Positions 5,834 to 8,528 of a stretch of 8,528 nucleotides of DNA are shown here, piece by piece. The stretch is taken from positions 1-8,528 of the forward strand of contig CAMKAA010000029.1 of NCBI GenBank assembly GCA_946410365.1, given 5' to 3'. Both the position numbers and the translations under genes were made by a program. Below the pieces are notes generated by a model. The model saw only the letters and a list, made by a program, of their open reading frames with translations. It was not told the origin of the DNA and searched no databases. Each line of letters begins with the position of its first letter. The first letter of the stretch is position 1. Origin of the DNA: an uncultured Lachnospiraceae bacterium. Its GTDB lineage: Bacteria; Bacillota_A; Clostridia; Lachnospirales; Lachnospiraceae.

Positions 5834-5995
5834 TCAGGCTTCCTCTTCGAAGTCTTCCTTGCCTACGCTGCAGAGAGGACATTCCCAATCATCGGGAAGA
5901 TCCGCAAAAAGGGTGCCGGGCTCAATGCCGTTATCGGGATCGCCGACTTCTTCGTCGTAGATGTAGCCGCAGACTGTGCATACAAACTTTGCCAT
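5834..5995 (-). CDS. Rubredoxin
   Basis: A 53-aa one-iron electron carrier of the cytosol. It begins [20 protein letters not shown] and contains [18 protein letters not shown]. The four iron ligands are Cys6, Cys9, Cys39 and Cys42, in two CxxC knuckles. The conserved aromatic core residues (Tyr11, Tyr13, Trp37) and the 'GDPDNGI.PGT.F.DLPDDW' pattern are all present, and the length is exactly typical. In anaerobes rubredoxins pass electrons to oxygen- and peroxide-detoxifying enzymes such as rubrerythrin and flavodiiron proteins; the partner here is not in the window. The start is the only ATG at the right place, with a weak AAGAGAG upstream. It is a single-gene unit with its own promoter and the shared terminator at 5754. 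Confidence 0.97.
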   Translation of the reverse strand: MAKFVCTVCGYIYDEEVGDPDNGIEPGTLFADLPDDWECPLCSVGKEDFEEEA

Positions 5996-6046
5996 ACAAT
6001 ACTCTCTTTCTGCTTTCCACCTTTGGAAAAGCGGTTGTAATTTAAT

Positions 6047-6060
6047 GGTTTTATAAAACC
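6047..6060. promoter_or_regulatory. Perfect palindrome in the rubredoxin leader, possible operator
   Basis: GGTTTTATAAAACC is a 14-base perfect palindrome that begins about six bases after the predicted transcription start of the rubredoxin gene, a typical repressor position. No regulator is identified; an AT-rich palindrome of this size could also be fortuitous. Confidence 0.35.
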
Positions 6061-6072
6061 GATATCACTATC

Positions 6073-6101
6073 ATTATATAAGATGGTCAATGCGCTTGCA
6101 A
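6073..6101 (-). promoter_or_regulatory. Promoter for rubredoxin
   Basis: On the minus strand, TTGCAA (6096-6101) and a perfect TATAAT (6073-6078) are spaced by 17 bases. Transcription would start near 6066, giving a leader of about 70 bases. The -10 region lies in a stretch (6065-6079) partly resembling a PerR box (10 of 14 positions by eye). Confidence 0.78.
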
Positions 6102-6128
6102 TAAATATGTACCGTTATTGGCAGGCAC

Positions 6129-6195
6129 AAAACGGTATAAAAACAGGCTTTTTCGGGATCCTTCGGCGGAAATTCCGCCGGGTTTTGACCGTTTT
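6129..6195 (+). repeat. Nested inverted repeats upstream of the pilus operon
   Basis: AAAACGGT (6129-6136) is the exact complement of ACCGTTTT (6188-6195). Between them lies a GC-rich hairpin, CGGCGG (6164-6169) with CCGCCG (6175-6180). AACGGT (6131-6136) could alternatively pair with ACCGTT at 6111-6116, so two structures compete. I see no convincing plus-strand promoter upstream that would transcribe it, so its function is open. Confidence 0.35.
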
Positions 6196-6225
6196 ACCAA
6201 AGTTTGAAAACTTGCGCTCAGGGGG

Positions 6226-6255
6226 TTGTCCCTCCGGCGGGGAAGCATTTATAAT
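6226..6255 (+). promoter_or_regulatory. Candidate promoter for the Tad pilus operon
   Basis: TTGTCC (6226-6231) and a perfect TATAAT (6250-6255) are 18 bases apart. Transcription would start near 6262, leaving a short leader that begins just before the AAGGAGG ribosome binding site. An 8-bp inverted repeat, CCTCCGGC (6231-6238) and GCCGGAGG (6267-6274), brackets the -10. Confidence 0.6.
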
Positions 6256-6289
6256 CAGATTCACCAGCCGGAGGAAGGAGGTGAAGCCA

Positions 6290-6745
6290 TTGACCGAAGG
6301 CGGGCGGGCAGTTCTGGTACTGTTCGTGACGGCGTCCGCAGCGTCTGATCTGCGGCGGGGAAGGATCTACAACTTCCTGACCTTTCCAACGCTGGCGGCA
6401 GGCCTCCTGCTGCTAATTGTGAACAAACCGCAGGAGATTCCTCAAGTGCTTGGGGCAGCAGCAGCCGCGCTTCTTCTTCTCTTTCCGTTCTGGAAGGCAG
6501 GAGGTCTGGGAGCAGGAGATATCAAACTGCTCATGGCACTGGCTCCGCTGATGGGGCCGCGGTGGTTTCTCTTAGGTATTGTTCTTTCTTTTCTGATCGG
6601 CGCGGGAATCTCCGCGTTTCTGCTGATCAGATACCGGGATTTATCCCGAACTGTTCACTTTGCTGTGCCAATCGGCATCAGCGTCATGCTCTGTCTGCTT
6701 CTCGAGCAGCTTGGAATACAGAGCCCATCCCTGGTAATGTTTTAA
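6290..6745 (+). CDS. Prepilin peptidase, A24 family, short TadV/CpaA type
   Basis: Membrane aspartic protease that removes the leader of Flp-type prepilins, 151 aa. The two catalytic aspartates are visible: Asp20 in ASAASDLRRGRIYN after the first membrane helix, and Asp77 in the GxGD motif GGLGAGDIKLLM (71-82). About four to five hydrophobic segments follow, including 29-45, 53-67, 93-113 and 124-138. It lacks the N-terminal Cys-rich methyltransferase domain of PilD, as expected for TadV/CpaA. The frame is open further upstream, but the strong AAGGAGG (6275-6281) points to TTG 6290, which lies seven bases beyond the end of the AGGAGGT it contains. GTG 6281 overlaps that site and is unlikely. 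An upstream ATG at 6083 would overlap the divergent rubredoxin promoter. It is followed by TadZ- and TadA-like genes. Confidence 0.88.
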   Translation: MTEGGRAVLVLFVTASAASDLRRGRIYNFLTFPTLAAGLLLLIVNKPQEIPQVLGAAAAALLLLFPFWKAGGLGAGDIKLLMALAPLMGPRWFLLGIVLSFLIGAGISAFLLIRYRDLSRTVHFAVPIGISVMLCLLLEQLGIQSPSLVMF

Positions 6746-6847
6746 TTTTTGCAGGATATGCGACAGGCAGGCCGGCAGGCTTTATTTTGATGCGCCCGCA
6801 GGAGATTTATGCCCGCTGCGTAATACCCGACGAAAGGAGAGCCCCAA

Positions 6848-7867
6848 ATGACTAACAATGGAAGCGCGGCCGGCGCGCGCAGGGTCTGCATCTGTGACAG
6901 CGAAATATCCTATGGGGAACATCTGATGGAATATCTTCGCCGCGAAGGCAGGCTGCCCGGGGACATTTACCTTTACACAGGAAGAGAGACATTCCTCGAG
7001 CGGGAGACGCCGGAGACCACAGGTCTTCTTGTGATCGCAGAGTCCCAGTATACGGAGGAGATCGGGAAAGCCGGATTCAAAGATATCCTGCTGCTCAACG
7101 AGAGCAGCACATATCTGGAAAAGCCCGAGAATATGAGCAAATACCAGTCTGTGGAGAACATATGCGGCAGGATCCGTGATATGTGCATGACGCGGGAGGA
7201 GGGACTTTCGGAAGGAGTCCGCCACGGAAAGCCAATGAAGCTGATCGGAATCTATTCGCCGCTCACACGGTGCCTCCAGACGACTTTCGCACTGTGTATG
7301 GGACAGATGCTGTCAGCCTCATCTTCTGTATTGTATCTGAATTTTGAGGCGTATTCCGGATTTGAGACGATGCTTGGCCGCACTTTTCGGGGAAGCGTAA
7401 GCGACCTGCTCTATTATAACGACTGCGCCAGAGAGAAACTGTCGGGGCAGCTTCGGTATATGACGGAAAAGATAGGAGAGCTGGATTTTCTTCCGCCTAT
7501 GGAATCCTTTATCCTGCTGCGATCGATCAAGGCAGAGCAGTGGCTGGGCCTGATGCGGACCATTGAGAAAGTAACGGACTACGAGTACTGCATATTGGAT
7601 CTGAGTGAGCAGGTGGACGGAGTGCTGGAAGTCATGAGGCAGTGCGATTACATATTCACCATAACCAGGGAGGACGGAATAGCCAGAGCCAAAATGACAC
7701 AGTACGAAGCGCTCCTGAAGAGCACGCAGTATGAGGATATCTTCATGAAGACCAGAAGGTGCAGGCTTCCGGTATTTCGGGAACTGCCGGGAAACATCCT
7801 CATGCTCACGCACGGAGAACTGGCAGCCTGTGTGAGGGAGATCCTGGAAGAGGAGGGCCTGTTATGA
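6848..7867 (+). CDS. TadZ/CpaE-like pilus assembly protein with degenerate P-loop
   Basis: 339 aa. An N-terminal region (about 10-115) looks like an atypical receiver-like domain (RRVCICDSEISYGEHLMEYL). A ParA/MinD-like domain starts near residue 130. The P-loop position reads GIYSPLTRCLQTTFAL (134-149), where active relatives have a Gly-Lys-Thr; here Leu143-Gln144-Thr145 replaces it, so the ATP-contacting lysine is absent. A Walker-B-like strand YEYCILDLSEQVDG lies further on. In Tad systems, TadZ localises the pilus machine at the inner membrane or a cell pole and interacts with the secretion ATPase. Assignment rests mainly on position between a prepilin peptidase and a TadA ATPase and on the general ParA-like layout. 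ATG is preceded by AAAGGAGAG. Its stop overlaps the next start (ATGA), which implies coupling. Confidence 0.78.
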   Translation: MTNNGSAAGARRVCICDSEISYGEHLMEYLRREGRLPGDIYLYTGRETFLERETPETTGLLVIAESQYTEEIGKAGFKDILLLNESSTYLEKPENMSKYQSVENICGRIRDMCMTREEGLSEGVRHGKPMKLIGIYSPLTRCLQTTFALCMGQMLSASSSVLYLNFEAYSGFETMLGRTFRGSVSDLLYYNDCAREKLSGQLRYMTEKIGELDFLPPMESFILLRSIKAEQWLGLMRTIEKVTDYEYCILDLSEQVDGVLEVMRQCDYIFTITREDGIARAKMTQYEALLKSTQYEDIFMKTRRCRLPVFRELPGNILMLTHGELAACVREILEEEGLL

Positions 7868-8528
7868 TCCCGTCTTATACAGTGGTCCGGGAAGAGATCC
7901 GGAACAGTATTATGCAGAAGATCGACTTCTCCCGTGAAGTCCCCGACAGCGAGGTCCTGGACCTCATTGACTGTCAGCTGACAAACGGCGGGGAGGATCC
8001 GATCGTCCTGATGCCGCTGGAGGAGAAGAAGCGTCTCCGGCAGGAGCTGTTTCACTCGATCCGGCGGATGGACGTTCTGCAGGATCTGCTCGAGGACCCG
8101 GAAGTGACGGAGATCATGGTGAACGGTCCGCGCAATATCTTTGTGGAAAAGGCAGGCAGCCTGACCCGCTACCCGGGCAAATTCTCCTCACCGGAGAAAC
8201 TGGAGGATGTGATCCAGCAGATCGTAGGGGCTTCAAACCGGGTGGTCAACACGTCGTCTCCGATCGTTGACTGCAGGCTGGAGAACGGAGACCGGGTGAA
8301 TGTGGTCCTGCATCCGATCGCAGTAAACGGCCCGATCCTGACGATCCGCAGGTTTCCGCAGGATCCGATCACAATGGAGGATCTGCTGCGATTCGGGTCT
8401 ATACCGGAGGAGGTCGCGGAGTTTCTGGGTAAATGTGTCAGGGCAGGCCTCAATATTTTCATCAGCGGCGGAACCGGATCGGGGAAGACGACATTCCTCA
8501 ATGTGCTGTCAGACTGTATCGATCCCGG
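7864..8528 (+). CDS. tadA: TadA/CpaF-type secretion ATPase, partial (runs off the end)
   Basis: Hexameric traffic ATPase that drives Flp pilus assembly on the cytoplasmic face of the inner membrane. The first 221 codons are present and open to the window edge. The N-terminal part has the CpaF-type line LEDPEVTEIMVNGPRNIFVE, followed by PIVDCRLENGDRVNVVL and GPILTIRRF, which resemble the 'aRLpdGsRvN' and 'TIRkF' signatures. Walker A is SGGTGSGKTT, with Lys208. The Asp box, Walker B and His box lie beyond the window. The ATG overlaps the TadZ-like stop by four bases. In complete Tad clusters, tadB and tadC (membrane platform) and the Flp pilin usually follow; they should be downstream. Confidence 0.94.
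   Translation, partial: MIPSYTVVREEIRNSIMQKIDFSREVPDSEVLDLIDCQLTNGGEDPIVLMPLEEKKRLRQELFHSIRRMDVLQDLLEDPEVTEIMVNGPRNIFVEKAGSLTRYPGKFSSPEKLEDVIQQIVGASNRVVNTSSPIVDCRLENGDRVNVVLHPIAVNGPILTIRRFPQDPITMEDLLRFGSIPEEVAEFLGKCVRAGLNIFISGGTGSGKTTFLNVLSDCIDP

Noticed and set aside
5759..6040. Plus-strand open frame of 93 codons over the rubredoxin gene
   Set aside because: It starts inside a terminator hairpin and lies antisense to an unmistakable rubredoxin.
6164..6184. CGGCGG/CCGCCG hairpin as a Rho-independent terminator
   Set aside because: No gene on either strand ends into it, and the following plus-strand bases (GGTTTTG) are a poor T-run.
6083..6289. N-terminal extension of the prepilin peptidase back to ATG 6083
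   Set aside because: The extension is basic and lacks family similarity. It would overlap the rubredoxin promoter and the likely pilus promoter, while AAGGAGG sits just before TTG 6290.
6102..6289. Cyclic-di-GMP riboswitch upstream of the pilus operon
   Set aside because: Such riboswitches often precede pilus genes in Clostridia, but the conserved core of the GEMM-I class is not found here.
6790..6855. A 21-codon open frame between the prepilin peptidase and TadZ-like genes, possible leader peptide
   Set aside because: No convincing ribosome binding site and no recognisable peptide; it only overlaps the next start by chance.

Overview
The window looks like chromosomal DNA from an anaerobic, moderately GC-rich Firmicute, most likely a Clostridia/Lachnospiraceae member. 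The signs are strong AGGAGG ribosome binding sites, sigma-A-type promoters, a DUF1858 redox-disulfide protein, a rubredoxin, a clostridial-type zinc/manganese binding lipoprotein and a Tad-pilus cluster. The family assignment is an inference from protein style. I see no mobile element, CRISPR array, tRNA or rRNA.

Layout. (1) 1-80: 3' end of a small heavy-metal-associated-domain-like protein, ending in a strong hairpin terminator (105-146) that it shares with the convergent gene. (2) 165-1037, minus: a shikimate/quinate dehydrogenase of the YdiB-like type. (3) 1038-1202: a compact divergent regulatory region with a promoter on each strand, a palindrome filling the spacer of the plus promoter and a Fur-box-like site downstream of it. 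(4) 1203-4364, plus: a tightly overlapping operon of a Fur-family regulator, a metal-binding lipoprotein with a His-rich loop (ZnuA-like), an ABC ATPase (ZnuC-like) and an ABC-3 permease (ZnuB-like). Together they form a self-regulated high-affinity metal (probably zinc) uptake system. (5) 4338-5722, plus: a promoter inside the end of the permease gene, then a 75-aa DUF1858 protein and a lactate/malate dehydrogenase-fold protein whose catalytic histidine and two other active-site residues are replaced. A bidirectional terminator follows at 5754-5784. (6) 5834-5995, minus: a 53-aa rubredoxin with its own strong promoter. (7) 6226-8528, plus: start of a Tad/Flp pilus operon, with a short prepilin peptidase, a TadZ/CpaE-like protein with a broken P-loop, and a TadA/CpaF secretion ATPase cut by the window edge.

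Most genes belong to known families. The best candidate for something unusual is the dehydrogenase-fold protein at 4766-5722. Its NAD fold and substrate-binding Arg/Asp are kept, but the proton-relay His is Gln, the loop Arg is Lys and a usual active-site Thr is Ala. It may be a pseudoenzyme or a repurposed redox sensor, and it is preceded by a Cys-rich DUF1858 protein. The TadZ-like protein without a P-loop lysine, and the operator arrangement of the metal-uptake operon, also deserve a look.
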